Shown here: in pieces, positions 15,672 to 24,202 of the stretch | Numbering within the stretch: the first letter of the stretch is position 1 | How the letters are laid out: every line of letters begins with the position of its first letter | DNA from: Flintibacter muris | Lineage (GTDB): Bacteria > Bacillota > Clostridia > Oscillospirales > Oscillospiraceae | Reading direction: 5' to 3' | DNA length: 64,000 bases | NCBI RefSeq assembly: GCF_943192995.1 | Contig: NZ_CALPCP010000010.1 | Coordinates: 1-64,000 of the forward strand | Translations under genes and position numbers: made by a program | Notes under the pieces: model-generated | Told to the model about the DNA's origin: nothing | The model's database searches: none | Seen by the model: the letters and a program-made list of their open reading frames with translations, nothing else

Positions 15672-17636
15672 ATGCCAAATTTTGAAGTGGTATCTGAATA
15701 TACGCCCAGCGGCGACCAGCCCGAGGCGATTGAGGCCCTGTCAAACGGCATCGAGATGGGGCTGGATGAGCAGACCCTGCTGGGCGTTACCGGCTCAGGC
15801 AAGACCTTTACCATGGCCAAGATCATTGAGAAGGTCCAGCGGCCCACCCTGGTGCTGGCCCACAACAAGACTTTGGCCGCCCAGCTGTGCGCCGAGTTTA
15901 AGGAGTTCTTTCCCAACAACGCGGTGGAGTACTTTGTCAGCTACTACGACTACTATCAGCCTGAGGCCTATATCCCCCACACCGACACATTTATTGAAAA
16001 AGATTCCTCTGTCAACGAGGAAATCGACCGGCTGCGGCTGTCCGCCACCGCCTCCCTGCTGGAGCGGCGGGATGTGATTGTGGTGTCCTCCGTGTCCTGC
16101 ATCTACGGCCTGGGCGAGCCGGATGACTACGGCAAGATGATGATCTCCCTGCGGGTGGGGGCCCAGCTGGAGCGGGACGAGCTGCTGAAAAAGCTGGTCT
16201 CCATCCGCTATGAGCGCAACGATATCGCCTTTGAGCGCAACATGTTCCGGGTTCGGGGGGACACGGTGGAGGTGTGGCCCGCCTACTGGAAGGACACTGC
16301 CATCCGGGTGGAATTCTTTGGGGACGAGATCGACCGCATCAGCGAAATTAACGTGGTCACCGGCTCCCCCATCCGCCGGCTGAACAACATACCCATCTGG
16401 CCAGCCAACCACTATGTCACCCCCAAGGAGAAGCTGGATGCGGCAGTCCAGGAGATTTATAAGGAAATGGAGGAGCGGGTGGCCCTTTTCGAGAGTGAAA
16501 ACAAGCTTATCGAGGCCCAGCGCATCAAGCAGCGCACCCTGTATGACATTGAGATGATTCAGGAGCTGGGCTACTGCTCCGGCATTGAGAACTACTCCCG
16601 GGTGATCGGGGGCCGTCCGGTGGGGTCGCCCCCCAACACTCTGCTGGATTACTTTCCCAAGGATTTTGTCCTGTTTATTGATGAGAGCCACGTCACCCTG
16701 CCCCAGGTGAGGGCCATGTACAACGGTGACCGGGCCCGGAAGACCACCCTGGTAGACTACGGCTTCCGCCTGCCCAGCGCCTTTGACAACCGGCCGCTGA
16801 AATTTGAGGAGTTTGAGCGGCGGGTCAACCAGATTGTCTATGTCTCCGCCACTCCGGGGGAGTATGAGCGCACCCGGTCGGGGCAGATTGTAGAGCAGGT
16901 CATCCGGCCCACCGGACTGCTGGACCCCCTGATTGAGGTCCGCCCGGTGGAGGGCCAGATTGACGACCTGATCGGCGAGATCAACACCCGCACCGCCCGG
17001 AACGAGCGGGTGCTGGTGACCACCCTCACCAAGCGGATGGCGGAGGACCTGACCACCTACCTCCAGGGTGCGGGGATCAAGGTGCGCTACATGCACCACG
17101 ATATTGATGCCATGGAGCGGATGGAGATCATCCGGGACCTGCGCCTGGGGCTGTTCTCTGTGCTGATCGGCATCAACCTGCTGCGGGAGGGGCTGGATCT
17201 GCCCGAGGTGTCTTTGGTGGCCATCCTGGACGCCGACAAGGAGGGCTTTCTGCGCAGTGAGACCTCACTAGTCCAGACCATTGGCCGGGCCGCCCGGAAC
17301 GCGGAGGGTATGGTGGTTATGTACGCTGACACCGTCACCCCCTCCATGCGCCGGGCCATTGACGAGACGGAGCGCCGCCGGGAAAAGCAGGACGCCTTCA
17401 ACAAAGCCCACGGTATTGTGCCCAAAACGGTGATTAAGTCTGTGCGGGACCTGATGAGCATCTCCGCTGACGAGGACACCGCCGAGCGCCGGGGTGAGGT
17501 CCAGGGTCTGACCAAGCAGCAGAAGCTGGAGCGGATCGCCAAGCTGGAAAAGGAGATGCGGGAGGCCGCCAAGCTGCTGGAATTCGAGCTGGCCGCCGCC
17601 CTCCGGGATCAGATTGTGGAGCTGCGGGGGAAATAA
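15672..17636 (+). CDS. uvrB: Excinuclease ABC subunit B
   Basis: A 654-residue damage-verifying helicase of nucleotide excision repair; UvrA loads it and it recruits UvrC. Walker A is [14 protein letters not shown] (near 37), the beta-hairpin region [12 protein letters not shown] follows, DESH is the helicase motif [32 protein letters not shown] carries later motifs, and the C-terminal UVR domain ([12 protein letters not shown]) binds UvrC. The ATG at 15672 follows GAGGTGAG; an upstream in-frame TTG at 15627 has no ribosome site. Promoter carries an SOS box. Confidence 0.97.
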   Translation: MPNFEVVSEYTPSGDQPEAIEALSNGIEMGLDEQTLLGVTGSGKTFTMAKIIEKVQRPTLVLAHNKTLAAQLCAEFKEFFPNNAVEYFVSYYDYYQPEAYIPHTDTFIEKDSSVNEEIDRLRLSATASLLERRDVIVVSSVSCIYGLGEPDDYGKMMISLRVGAQLERDELLKKLVSIRYERNDIAFERNMFRVRGDTVEVWPAYWKDTAIRVEFFGDEIDRISEINVVTGSPIRRLNNIPIWPANHYVTPKEKLDAAVQEIYKEMEERVALFESENKLIEAQRIKQRTLYDIEMIQELGYCSGIENYSRVIGGRPVGSPPNTLLDYFPKDFVLFIDESHVTLPQVRAMYNGDRARKTTLVDYGFRLPSAFDNRPLKFEEFERRVNQIVYVSATPGEYERTRSGQIVEQVIRPTGLLDPLIEVRPVEGQIDDLIGEINTRTARNERVLVTTLTKRMAEDLTTYLQGAGIKVRYMHHDIDAMERMEIIRDLRLGLFSVLIGINLLREGLDLPEVSLVAILDADKEGFLRSETSLVQTIGRAARNAEGMVVMYADTVTPSMRRAIDETERRREKQDAFNKAHGIVPKTVIKSVRDLMSISADEDTAERRGEVQGLTKQQKLERIAKLEKEMREAAKLLEFELAAALRDQIVELRGK

Positions 17637-17648
17637 GGAGGTGCCGCC

Positions 17649-17963
17649 GTGGGCGGATTGATTGTTGTTGTGCTGTGGCCTATGATTCTGCCCATTGCGG
17701 TGCTGTACTTTTTTCAGGTGGCTATGCCTCTGATCGCGCCCATTTTGCTGGTGTGGAATCTGATTGTTCTTGCGGTGCTGCTTCTGATCCGCCGCGTGTG
17801 GAAGAAAAGCGGGACCATGGACCGCTCCTATATTGACCGGCATTCGGGCTGGAAATGGTGGCTGCTGATTCTGCTGCGGTACGGCCTGCTGGTGTTTATC
17901 CTCTGGGAGATTCTGCTGGTGCTCTTCTGCGGGGCCTACACAATTGATTCCCCGCATAATTGA
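17649..17963 (+). CDS. Small membrane protein after uvrB
   Basis: A 104-residue protein with two long hydrophobic N-terminal segments, a short basic loop (RRVWKKSG) and a C-terminal membrane segment (LLILLRYGLLVFILWEILL). It starts at GTG behind AAGGAGGTG, 12 bp after uvrB, so it is translated with uvrB. No family recognised. Its layout resembles the protein at 19372, just before uvrA, so they may be diverged paralogues. Confidence 0.7.
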   Translation: MGGLIVVVLWPMILPIAVLYFFQVAMPLIAPILLVWNLIVLAVLLLIRRVWKKSGTMDRSYIDRHSGWKWWLLILLRYGLLVFILWEILLVLFCGAYTIDSPHN

Positions 17964-17982
17964 CTCAATGAAACGATTTTCC

Positions 17983-18120
17983 AATCAGGAAGCTGGTTTC
18001 AACATATGGCAGACATCATACCACGACCATATCATCCGCAATGATGCCAATTACCGGAGAATATGGGAATACACTGACACCAACCCGGCCAAATGGCGGG
18101 AGGACTGTTATTACAAGGAC
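17983..18120 (+). pseudogene. C-terminal remnant of a REP-associated (Y1/IS200-like) transposase
   Basis: The translated stretch FNIWQTSYHDHIIRNDANY, then RRIWEYTDTNPAKWREDCYY, is the well-known C-terminal end of RAYT/TnpA_REP transposases. The catalytic part (HUH motif and tyrosine helix) is absent upstream, where the uvrB-linked membrane-protein gene ends, so this is a short dead piece. Its frame stays open into the following ybaK gene. RAYTs act on short palindromic REP sequences, which are abundant in this window. Confidence 0.75.
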
Positions 18121-18132
18121 GGAAATGAGCAG

Positions 18133-18621
18133 ATGGCAAAGCAAAAAGAAGAAAAAACCAATGTCATGCGGGTTTTGGAGCAAAAAAACATCCCCTGCAC
18201 CCCTCATGTCTACGACCCGGAGGCGGGGCTGGACGGGGTGAGCGTGGCGAAGCAGCTGGGGCAGGACCCGGCGTGCGTGTTCAAAACGCTGGTGGCCCGG
18301 GGGGCGTCCGGGGGACTGTATGTGTTTGGCATCCCGGTGGAGGACAGCCTGGACCTGAAAAAGGCGGCCAGGGCGGTGGGGGAGAAGTCGGTGGCCATGC
18401 TCCCCCAGAGGGAGCTGCTGCCCCTGACGGGTTACGTCCACGGCGGCTGCTCCCCAGTGGGGATGAAGAAGCAGTACCCCACCGTCTTTGACGAAACGGC
18501 GGAGATTATCGACACCATTATGGTGTCCGCCGGGAAGATTGGCTTTCAGGTGGAGCTCTCCCCCGCCGCTTTGATTGAGCTGGTGGGGGCGTCCACCGCG
18601 GATTTAACGGTGGACGGTTAA
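18133..18621 (+). CDS. ybaK: YbaK/EbsC-type aminoacyl-tRNA deacylase
   Basis: 162 residues of the YbaK family, which hydrolyses mischarged Cys-tRNA-Pro or Cys-tRNA in trans. Family marks: NVMRVLEQKNIPCTPHVYD at the start, GLDGVSVAKQLGQDPACVFKTLVARG, the conserved lysine region and CSPVGMKKQYPTVFDETA. The start is taken as ATG 18133 (MAKQKEEKTN), where family homology begins; only a weak AAGGA lies 13 bp upstream. The open frame continues 189 bp upstream through the transposase remnant, so translation could also begin there. Confidence 0.88.
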   Translation: MAKQKEEKTNVMRVLEQKNIPCTPHVYDPEAGLDGVSVAKQLGQDPACVFKTLVARGASGGLYVFGIPVEDSLDLKKAARAVGEKSVAMLPQRELLPLTGYVHGGCSPVGMKKQYPTVFDETAEIIDTIMVSAGKIGFQVELSPAALIELVGASTADLTVDG

Positions 18622-18624
18622 TAT

Positions 18625-18729
18625 GTAAGGGCGGCTGTGGCCGCCCGCGCCCGCACACGTCATGGGCAGGCGGACGCGGCGGAACCCTGCGGTGCCTCGC
18701 ATTGGCGGGCGGCCACAGGCCGCTCCTGC
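18625..18729. repeat. Inverted pair of palindromic repeats (family A-like)
   Basis: GGGCGGCTGTGGCCGCCCGC (from 18628) recurs in inverted orientation as GGCGGGCGGCCACAGGCCGC (to about 18723), about 55 bp apart. Each arm is also palindromic, giving a REP-pair (BIME-like) layout. It lies between ybaK, with its RAYT remnant, and an XRE regulator. Confidence 0.65.
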
Positions 18730-18735
18730 AGGCGT

Positions 18736-18761
18736 GTTATAATTTCGTGAGATATTATAAC
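18736..18761. promoter_or_regulatory. Palindrome before XRE gene, candidate autoregulatory operator
   Basis: GTTATAAT (18736-18743) and ATTATAAC (18754-18761) form a perfect 8-bp inverted repeat with 10 bp between. It is 36 bp before the XRE gene and contains a TATAAT. Binding by the neighbouring regulator is a guess. Confidence 0.45.
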
Positions 18762-18797
18762 ATGAGATAAAATTCCGTAAATAGGAGAAATCGAGTT

Positions 18798-19043
18798 ATG
18801 GAAATAAAAATGTCCCTTTTAAGTCAACGATTAAAACTATTGCGGAAGGAAAAAGGTGTGACCCAACAGAACATAGCCGGGCTGTTAGGGAAAACCAGCC
18901 GTCATTATCAAGATATTGAATCGGGAAAAATCAATGTTCCCGCTTTGACGTTGATTAAATTAGCGGATTATTTCCAGGTAAGCCTTGATTATCTGGTGGG
19001 CCGCAGTGAGGAGAGGGGGGATTTTCATGGCGAGCAGTCCTGA
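18798..19043 (+). CDS. XRE-family helix-turn-helix regulator
   Basis: An 81-residue protein that is almost only a Cro/C1-type helix-turn-helix: LSQRLKLLRKEKGVTQQNIA, LLGKTSRHYQDIESGKINVP, LIKLADYFQVSLDYLVGR. DNA around it is A/T-richer than its neighbours, suggesting later acquisition. It resembles the regulator at 22946 (both contain RHYQ-x-IE-x-G-x-INVPA) and less so the one at 61154. Its last 17 bp overlap the TfoX-N gene. Confidence 0.88.
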   Translation: MEIKMSLLSQRLKLLRKEKGVTQQNIAGLLGKTSRHYQDIESGKINVPALTLIKLADYFQVSLDYLVGRSEERGDFHGEQS

Positions 19044-19347
19044 TTTTGTGGCCTACATCTGCGAGCAGCTGGAGGGTCTGGGGGCGGTGCGCTCCCGGAA
19101 GATGTTCGGGGAGTATATGGTCTATCTCAACGACAAGCCGGTGCTCATCATCTGTGACGACCGTGTCCTGGTGAAGATGCTGCCCTGTCTGGAGGAGCTT
19201 TTGCAGGGCCGTCCCACCGAGCCGCCCTATGATGGGGCCAAGGACCACTACCTCCTGGACCCCGACAACCGGGACACCCTTCGTAAGGCCGCCCGGCTGG
19301 CCGAGGAGGTCACGCCCCTGCCGAAAAAGCGGAAGAAAAAAGCCTGA
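19027..19347 (+). CDS. TfoX N-terminal domain protein
   Basis: A 106-residue TfoX-N protein: FVAYICEQLEGLGAVRSRKM, FGEYMVYLNDKPVLIICDDR and YLLDPDNRDTLRKAARLAEE are typical, with a lysine-rich tail. In gamma-proteobacteria full-length TfoX controls competence, but single-domain TfoX-N proteins in Firmicutes have no known function. The ATG at 19027 follows a GAGGAGAGGGGG stretch and lies inside the end of the XRE gene, so translation is coupled. Confidence 0.88.
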   Translation: MASSPDFVAYICEQLEGLGAVRSRKMFGEYMVYLNDKPVLIICDDRVLVKMLPCLEELLQGRPTEPPYDGAKDHYLLDPDNRDTLRKAARLAEEVTPLPKKRKKKA

Positions 19348-19371
19348 TTTTTGGCAAAGAGGTGCGTTTCA

Positions 19372-19737
19372 ATGGGATTTCTTGTTTTCACTGTCCTGCT
19401 GCTCCCGGCTATGCTGCTGTATGCGGCGGTGCAGGCGCTGCTCAGCCCCTTTGCGGGCATACTCGCCCCGGTACTGGCTCTGCTTAACGACCCGGTGTTT
19501 GTCAATCGGGCGGCCCAGGCCCTGCTGGCGTGGAATGTGCTGGTGCTGACGGCACTGGTGCTGGCGCGGCGGCACATGAAGCGGACCGGCGGGCCAGGCT
19601 GGGAGTGGGAGTACATTCACGGTGCCCGGGGCTGGCGGCGGCTGGGACGGCGGCTGGTCTGTCTGGTGCTGACGCTGGGCCCGTGGTGTGAGGCTGTGCC
19701 GATCCTCTTCTTCTCTTTTGTTCTGCTCTTCCCGTAA
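19372..19737 (+). CDS. Small membrane protein before uvrA
   Basis: A 121-residue hydrophobic protein with about three membrane segments. The central [19 protein letters not shown] and the Trp-rich loop [15 protein letters not shown] echo the WNLIVLAVLLLIRR and GWKWW of the protein at 17649. The ATG at 19372 follows AGAGGTG; a TTG at 19351 is less likely. Family not recognised. It ends 35 bp before uvrA. Confidence 0.65.
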   Translation: MGFLVFTVLLLPAMLLYAAVQALLSPFAGILAPVLALLNDPVFVNRAAQALLAWNVLVLTALVLARRHMKRTGGPGWEWEYIHGARGWRRLGRRLVCLVLTLGPWCEAVPILFFSFVLLFP

Positions 19738-19772
19738 TTCTTTTTTCGATTTTGCAAAGGAGTAACAAAACT

Positions 19773-22598
19773 ATGCACACACACATCACCGTCAAGGGTG
19801 CGCGGGTGAACAACCTGAAGAATATCGACGTAAAAATCCCCCGGGACAAGCTGGTGGTGCTCACCGGGCTGTCCGGGTCGGGAAAGTCCTCCCTGGCCTT
19901 TGACACCATCTATGCCGAGGGACAGCGGCGGTATGTGGAGTCTCTTAGCTCCTACGCCCGGATGTTCCTGGGCCAGATGGAAAAGCCCGACGTGGACTAC
20001 ATTGACGGCCTGTCCCCGGCCATCTCCATTGACCAGAAGACCACCAGCAAGAACCCACGGTCCACCGTGGGCACGGTGACGGAGATTTACGACTACCTGC
20101 GTCTGCTGTGGGCCCGGGTGGGCACCCCCCACTGTCCCGTCTGCGGCAAGGAGATACGCCAGCAGACCATTGACCAGATCATTGACCAGGTGCTCGCCCT
20201 CCCCGAGGCCACCCGCATCCAGGTGATGGCCCCGGTGATCCGGGGGAAGAAGGGGGAGCACGTCAAAATTTTTGAGGACGCCCGGAAGTCGGGCTATGTC
20301 CGGGTGCGGGCGGACGGCTCTCTCTACGACCTGTCCGAGGAGATCAAGCTGGACAAAAACAAAAAACACCACATTGAAATTGTGGTGGACCGGCTGGTCA
20401 TCCGGGACGACATCACCCGGCGGCTTACCGACAGTGTGGAGGTGGCCTCCAACCTGGGGGGCGGCCTGGTGATTGTCAACATTGTGGGGGAGGACCGGGA
20501 TATCCTGTTCTCCCAGAACTACGCCTGCGAGGACTGCGGCGTGTCCATTGAGGAGCTGTCCCCTCGGATGTTCTCCTTTAACAATCCCTTTGGGGCCTGT
20601 CCCGCCTGCACCGGCCTGGGCTCCCAGATGAAGCTGGATCCGGAACTGATTATCCCCAACAAGGACCTGTCCATTGTGGAGGGGGCCATCACCGCCTCCG
20701 GGTGGAACAACATCAAATCGGACGGCATCTCCCGGATGTACTTCGACGCTCTGGCCAAGAAGTACAAGTTCAAGCTGAATACCCCTGTCAAGGACTTGCC
20801 CAAGGAGGTGATGGATATCATCCTCTACGGCACCAACGGGGAGAAGCTCACCCTCCACTACGACCAGCCCCGGGGCAAGGGTACCCTGTACCAGCCCTTT
20901 GAGGGGATCGTCAACAACCTGGAGCGCCGCTACCGGGAGACCCAGTCGGACGCCATGAAGCGGGAGCTGGAGGAATGCATGTCCCAGTGCCCCTGCCCCA
21001 CCTGCCAGGGCCGTCGGCTGAAACGGGAGTCACTGGCCGTTACGGTGGGCGGGCTGGATATCGACAGCTACTGCCGCAAAAGCGTTACCGAGGCCCTGGA
21101 CTTTGTGGAAAAACTGGTCCTCAACGAAACCCAGACCATGATTGCCGCCCAGATTGTAAAGGAAATCAAAAACCGCCTGGGCTTTCTCCAGTCGGTGGGC
21201 CTGCAATATTTAACATTGTCCCGGGAGGCGGGCACCCTCTCCGGCGGTGAGAGCCAGCGCATCCGTCTGGCCACCCAGATTGGTTCCTCCCTCATGGGGG
21301 TGCTCTACATTCTGGACGAGCCCTCCATTGGCCTGCACCAGCGGGACAACGACAAGCTGCTCCAGACCCTGAAGGAGCTGCGGGACCTGGGCAACACGTT
21401 GCTGGTGGTGGAGCACGACGAGGATACCATGCGGGAGGCCGACTATATCATTGATGTGGGTCCCGGCGCAGGGGTGAACGGCGGCACAATCGTGGCCAGC
21501 GGCACCCCGGAGGAGATTATGAGCAACCCCGCCTCCGTCACCGGCGACTACCTCACAGGGCGGAAAAAAATTCCCGTTCCCTCCCAGCGGCGGAAGGGGA
21601 GCGGACACTATTTAAAGGTCTTCGGCGCGGCGGAGCACAACCTGCGCCACGTGGATGTGGACATTCCCCTGGGTACCTTCACCTGTGTCACCGGGGTATC
21701 CGGGTCGGGGAAGTCCTCCTTGGTGAACGAAATCCTGTACAAGAAGCTGGGGGCCGATCTGAACCGAACCAAAACCCGGGCGGGCAGACACGAGCGCATT
21801 GAGGGGGAGGAGTTTTTGGACAAGGTCATCAACATTGACCAGTCCCCCATTGGCCGGACCCCCCGGTCCAACCCGGCCACCTACACCAATCTGTTCAGTG
21901 ATATCCGGGAGCTGTTCGCCTCCACCCCCGACGCCAAAAGCCGGGGCTACGGTCCGGGCCGGTTCTCCTTCAACACCCGGGGCGGCCGGTGTGAGGCCTG
22001 CACCGGCGATGGCCTTCTCAAAATCGAGATGCACTTCCTCCCCGATATCTACGTCCCCTGCGAGGTGTGCAAGGGTAAGCGGTATAACCGGGAGACCCTG
22101 GAGGTGCGCTACAAGGGCAAGAACATTTACGAGGTGCTGGAGATGACGGTGGACGAGGCCCTGCCCTTCTTTGAGAACCTGCCCAAGATTTACAACCGCC
22201 TCAAGACCCTGGAGGAGGTGGGCCTGGGCTATGTGAAGCTGGGCCAGCCCTCCACCGAGCTGTCCGGCGGCGAGGCCCAGCGGGTCAAGCTGGCCACCGA
22301 GCTGTCCAAGCGGTCCACCGGAAAGACCATCTATATCCTGGACGAGCCCACCACCGGTCTCCACTCCGCCGACGTCCACAAGCTTATTGAGGTGCTCCAG
22401 CGGCTGGTGGAGGGGGGCAACACCGTGGTGGTCATTGAGCACAACCTGGACGTGATTAAAACCGCCGACCACATTATCGACCTGGGGCCCGAGGGGGGCG
22501 ACGGCGGCGGAAGCATCGTTTGTACCGGTACCCCGGAGGAGGTTGCCGCATGCCCCGGCTCCTATACGGGGCGGTACCTGAAAAAAATGCTGGAATAA
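19773..22598 (+). CDS. uvrA: Excinuclease ABC subunit A
   Basis: A 941-residue damage-recognition ATPase that works with UvrB. Two ABC cassettes: Walker [16 protein letters not shown] (near 32) and [14 protein letters not shown] (near 640); signature [17 protein letters not shown] and [17 protein letters not shown]; Walker [14 protein letters not shown] and [13 protein letters not shown]. Zinc-finger cysteines appear as [18 protein letters not shown] and [26 protein letters not shown] fits the ATG at 19773. No SOS box is visible directly upstream, unlike uvrB. Confidence 0.97.
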   Translation: MHTHITVKGARVNNLKNIDVKIPRDKLVVLTGLSGSGKSSLAFDTIYAEGQRRYVESLSSYARMFLGQMEKPDVDYIDGLSPAISIDQKTTSKNPRSTVGTVTEIYDYLRLLWARVGTPHCPVCGKEIRQQTIDQIIDQVLALPEATRIQVMAPVIRGKKGEHVKIFEDARKSGYVRVRADGSLYDLSEEIKLDKNKKHHIEIVVDRLVIRDDITRRLTDSVEVASNLGGGLVIVNIVGEDRDILFSQNYACEDCGVSIEELSPRMFSFNNPFGACPACTGLGSQMKLDPELIIPNKDLSIVEGAITASGWNNIKSDGISRMYFDALAKKYKFKLNTPVKDLPKEVMDIILYGTNGEKLTLHYDQPRGKGTLYQPFEGIVNNLERRYRETQSDAMKRELEECMSQCPCPTCQGRRLKRESLAVTVGGLDIDSYCRKSVTEALDFVEKLVLNETQTMIAAQIVKEIKNRLGFLQSVGLQYLTLSREAGTLSGGESQRIRLATQIGSSLMGVLYILDEPSIGLHQRDNDKLLQTLKELRDLGNTLLVVEHDEDTMREADYIIDVGPGAGVNGGTIVASGTPEEIMSNPASVTGDYLTGRKKIPVPSQRRKGSGHYLKVFGAAEHNLRHVDVDIPLGTFTCVTGVSGSGKSSLVNEILYKKLGADLNRTKTRAGRHERIEGEEFLDKVINIDQSPIGRTPRSNPATYTNLFSDIRELFASTPDAKSRGYGPGRFSFNTRGGRCEACTGDGLLKIEMHFLPDIYVPCEVCKGKRYNRETLEVRYKGKNIYEVLEMTVDEALPFFENLPKIYNRLKTLEEVGLGYVKLGQPSTELSGGEAQRVKLATELSKRSTGKTIYILDEPTTGLHSADVHKLIEVLQRLVEGGNTVVVIEHNLDVIKTADHIIDLGPEGGDGGGSIVCTGTPEEVAACPGSYTGRYLKKMLE

Positions 22599-22621
22599 AG
22601 CCCCGTCCCGCCCGCGGAAAA

Positions 22622-22648
22622 AAGCCTTCCCCTTTAGGGGAAGGTCTG
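22622..22648. terminator. Terminator after uvrA, shared with convergent gene
   Basis: CCTTCCCC (22625-22632) pairs with GGGGAAGG (22637-22644), flanked by A-rich and T-poor sequence. It overlaps the stop codon region of the minus-strand gene at 22634. The same CCTTCCCC-TTTA-GGGGAAGG core recurs after potCD at 58014-58043. Confidence 0.65.
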
Positions 22649-22864
22649 CACCCAACCGGCCAGCTGCGCGCCCAGGCGGAAGCCGTGGGCAAAGGAGAGG
22701 AAGCTGCCGGTTTCCAGCAGGTGAAACAGGGCGGCGGGCATATCTCCCCCTTCCCAAAGGGCCTCCGCCTGTGTATAATAGGCTTGGTACTCCGGGTCGC
22801 TGTCGAAGTCCAGGCCATTCCGGCTGGTTTCCCGGATATAGAGCTCTTTCAGGGTTTCTTCCAT
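22634..22864 (-). CDS. DUF6809-like small protein
   Basis: A 76-residue acidic protein, convergent with uvrA. It has the pattern of small DUF6809-type proteins: MEETLKELYIRE at the start and a C-terminal SFLSFAHGFRLGAQLAGWV helix. No function is known for these. A weak AGGTGG precedes the ATG. Its last codons form part of the terminator hairpin. Confidence 0.65.
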   Translation of the reverse strand: MEETLKELYIRETSRNGLDFDSDPEYQAYYTQAEALWEGGDMPAALFHLLETGSFLSFAHGFRLGAQLAGWVQTFP

Positions 22865-22945
22865 GATAGCACCACCTGAACACGAATTTGTATGTCGTTA
22901 TTATACCACGAATTTAAATAATGTCAATGGGAAAGAGAGAAAATA

Positions 22946-23158
22946 ATGGAAATTATTTTGCCCAGCTTTGCGGAGCGGTTAAAGCCGCTCAGGAAAAGCA
23001 AAAAAATGACACAGTTGGGAATGGCGGAGCTGTTGGGATGTACGGACCGCCACTACCAAAAAATTGAGTACGGGCAGATCAACGTCCCCGCCACAACGGT
23101 GATTTTCCTGGCCGACTACTTCGGCGTGACCGCCGACTATCTGCTGGGACGGGAGTGA
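22946..23158 (+). CDS. XRE-family helix-turn-helix regulator
   Basis: A 70-residue single-domain regulator: FAERLKPLRKSKKMTQLGMA, LLGCTDRHYQKIEYGQINVP, FLADYFGVTADYLLGRE. It is closest in this window to the regulator at 18798. Two copies of CACGAATTT (22881-22889 and 22907-22915) lie upstream as candidate binding sites. It is followed after 4 bp by a membrane transporter gene and may control it. Confidence 0.87.
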   Translation: MEIILPSFAERLKPLRKSKKMTQLGMAELLGCTDRHYQKIEYGQINVPATTVIFLADYFGVTADYLLGRE

Positions 23159-23162
23159 CGGC

Positions 23163-23660
23163 ATGGAGCTCTTTGATTTTTTAACCGGCACCGCCGGGGG
23201 CAAATGCCTGTTCACCATGCTGGTATCCATGCTCCCGATAATTGAGCTGCGGGGCGGCATTCCCTTTGGAGTGGCCCTGGGGCTGCCTTATTATCTGGCC
23301 TTTCCGGCGGCGGTGGCGGGCAATCTGATTCCAACCCCCTTTATCATTGTGTATATCCGCCGCATCTTCCAGCTGATGAGGAAATATTTTCCCAAGCTGA
23401 ACGGATTTGTGGACCGGTTGGAGAAAAAAGCCCATTTAAAGGGAAAAAAGGTGCAGAAGTACCAATATATCGGCCTGTGGCTCTTTGTGGCCATCCCTCT
23501 TCCGGGAACGGGGGCTTGGACGGGCTCGCTGGCGGCGGCATTTTTGGGCATGCGGCTGAAAAAGGCCATGCCCGCCGTGGTGCTGGGGGTGCTCACCGCC
23601 GGGTGCATCATGCTGGGGCTGACCCACGTGGGGGTCAACCTGTTTTCGGGGACGGTTTAA
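23163..23660 (+). CDS. Small multidrug export protein (COG2426)
   Basis: A 165-residue membrane protein with about four segments. SMLPIIELRGGIPFGVALGL at the start and IGLWLFVAIPLPGTGAWTGSLAAAFLGM are characteristic of the COG2426 family, annotated as putative small multidrug exporters although transport is unproven. A basic cytoplasmic loop (EKKAHLKGKKVQK) sits in the middle. It begins 4 bp after the XRE regulator, so they form a two-gene operon. Confidence 0.87.
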   Translation: MELFDFLTGTAGGKCLFTMLVSMLPIIELRGGIPFGVALGLPYYLAFPAAVAGNLIPTPFIIVYIRRIFQLMRKYFPKLNGFVDRLEKKAHLKGKKVQKYQYIGLWLFVAIPLPGTGAWTGSLAAAFLGMRLKKAMPAVVLGVLTAGCIMLGLTHVGVNLFSGTV

Positions 23661-23700
23661 GGCCACCTCCCTCAAGGAGGGAGGCTTTAACCACCTTCGG
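23661..23700. repeat. Fragment of repeat family B
   Basis: CCTCCCTCAAGGAGGGAGG (23666-23684) is a short perfect palindrome of the CCTCCCT...AGGGAGG type seen in the larger copies at 24070, 26452, 36953 and 49761. Confidence 0.55.
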
Positions 23701-23736
23701 CTCTGCGGCATAGGATGACCCGGAGGTGTTGCTGTA

Positions 23737-24069
23737 GTGGGTACATTCTGGGACGCCGCGCTGGCTTTGATGTGCATTTTGGGCCTGGCCCTTGTGGGCT
23801 GCTGGCTGTTTGGGCTTCTGCTGCGCCCGCTGCCCGGGCGGGAGGCCAAGGTAATCCTCACCGGACGCGGGGAGGGGGAGGACCTGGAGCAGCAGGTTCG
23901 GTCCTTCCTGTGGCTGCGGGGCCTGGGGCTGCTGCGCTGCCCCATTATCATCGCCGACGCGGGCCTCACCCCCGCCGGCTGGGAGCTGGCCCTGCGGCTG
24001 ACTGCCCGGTGGCCCGAGGTCATCCTGTGGCCGGCGTCGGATTTGGGAGATTATATTTTATGGACTTAA
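23737..24069 (+). CDS. Hypothetical protein with one N-terminal membrane segment
   Basis: A 110-residue protein starting at GTG behind CCGGAGGTG. It has one N-terminal membrane segment (ALALMCILGLALVGCWLFGL) and a soluble tail with an alternating hydrophobic pattern (AKVILTGRGEGEDLEQQ to PEVILWPASDLGDYILW). Ferredoxin-like or glycosyltransferase-like folds can look like this, but I do not recognise a family. A family B repeat begins right at its stop codon. Confidence 0.6.
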   Translation: MGTFWDAALALMCILGLALVGCWLFGLLLRPLPGREAKVILTGRGEGEDLEQQVRSFLWLRGLGLLRCPIIIADAGLTPAGWELALRLTARWPEVILWPASDLGDYILWT

Positions 24070-24183
24070 AGGCCCCCTTCGGAAAGGAGGCTGTCAGCGA
24101 AGCTGGCTGAGGGGTTTCTTTATGGGGAAAACCCTCCGTCACCGCCTGCGGCGGTGCCACTCCCTTTGCGAAGGGAGGCTTAA
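24070..24183. repeat. Palindromic repeat family B, copy
   Basis: Two hairpin-forming ends, GGCCCCCTTCGGAAAGGAGG and CTCCCTTTGCGAAGGGAG, flank CTGTCAGCGAAGCTGGCTG and CCCTCCGTCACCGCCTGCGG. The same modules in the same order occur in inverted form at 26452-26583 and 49761-49872. It ends 19 bp before the recD2 ATG, so it supplies the recD2 leader. Confidence 0.8.
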
Positions 24184-24202
24184 CGAAAGGAGACGGTACC
24201 TT

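Noticed and set aside
17944..18621. A genuine transposase-deacylase fusion protein
   Set aside because: The upstream part is only a RAYT tail, starts inside another gene's end without a ribosome site, and ybaK homology begins at 18133; kept as a remnant, though readthrough is possible.
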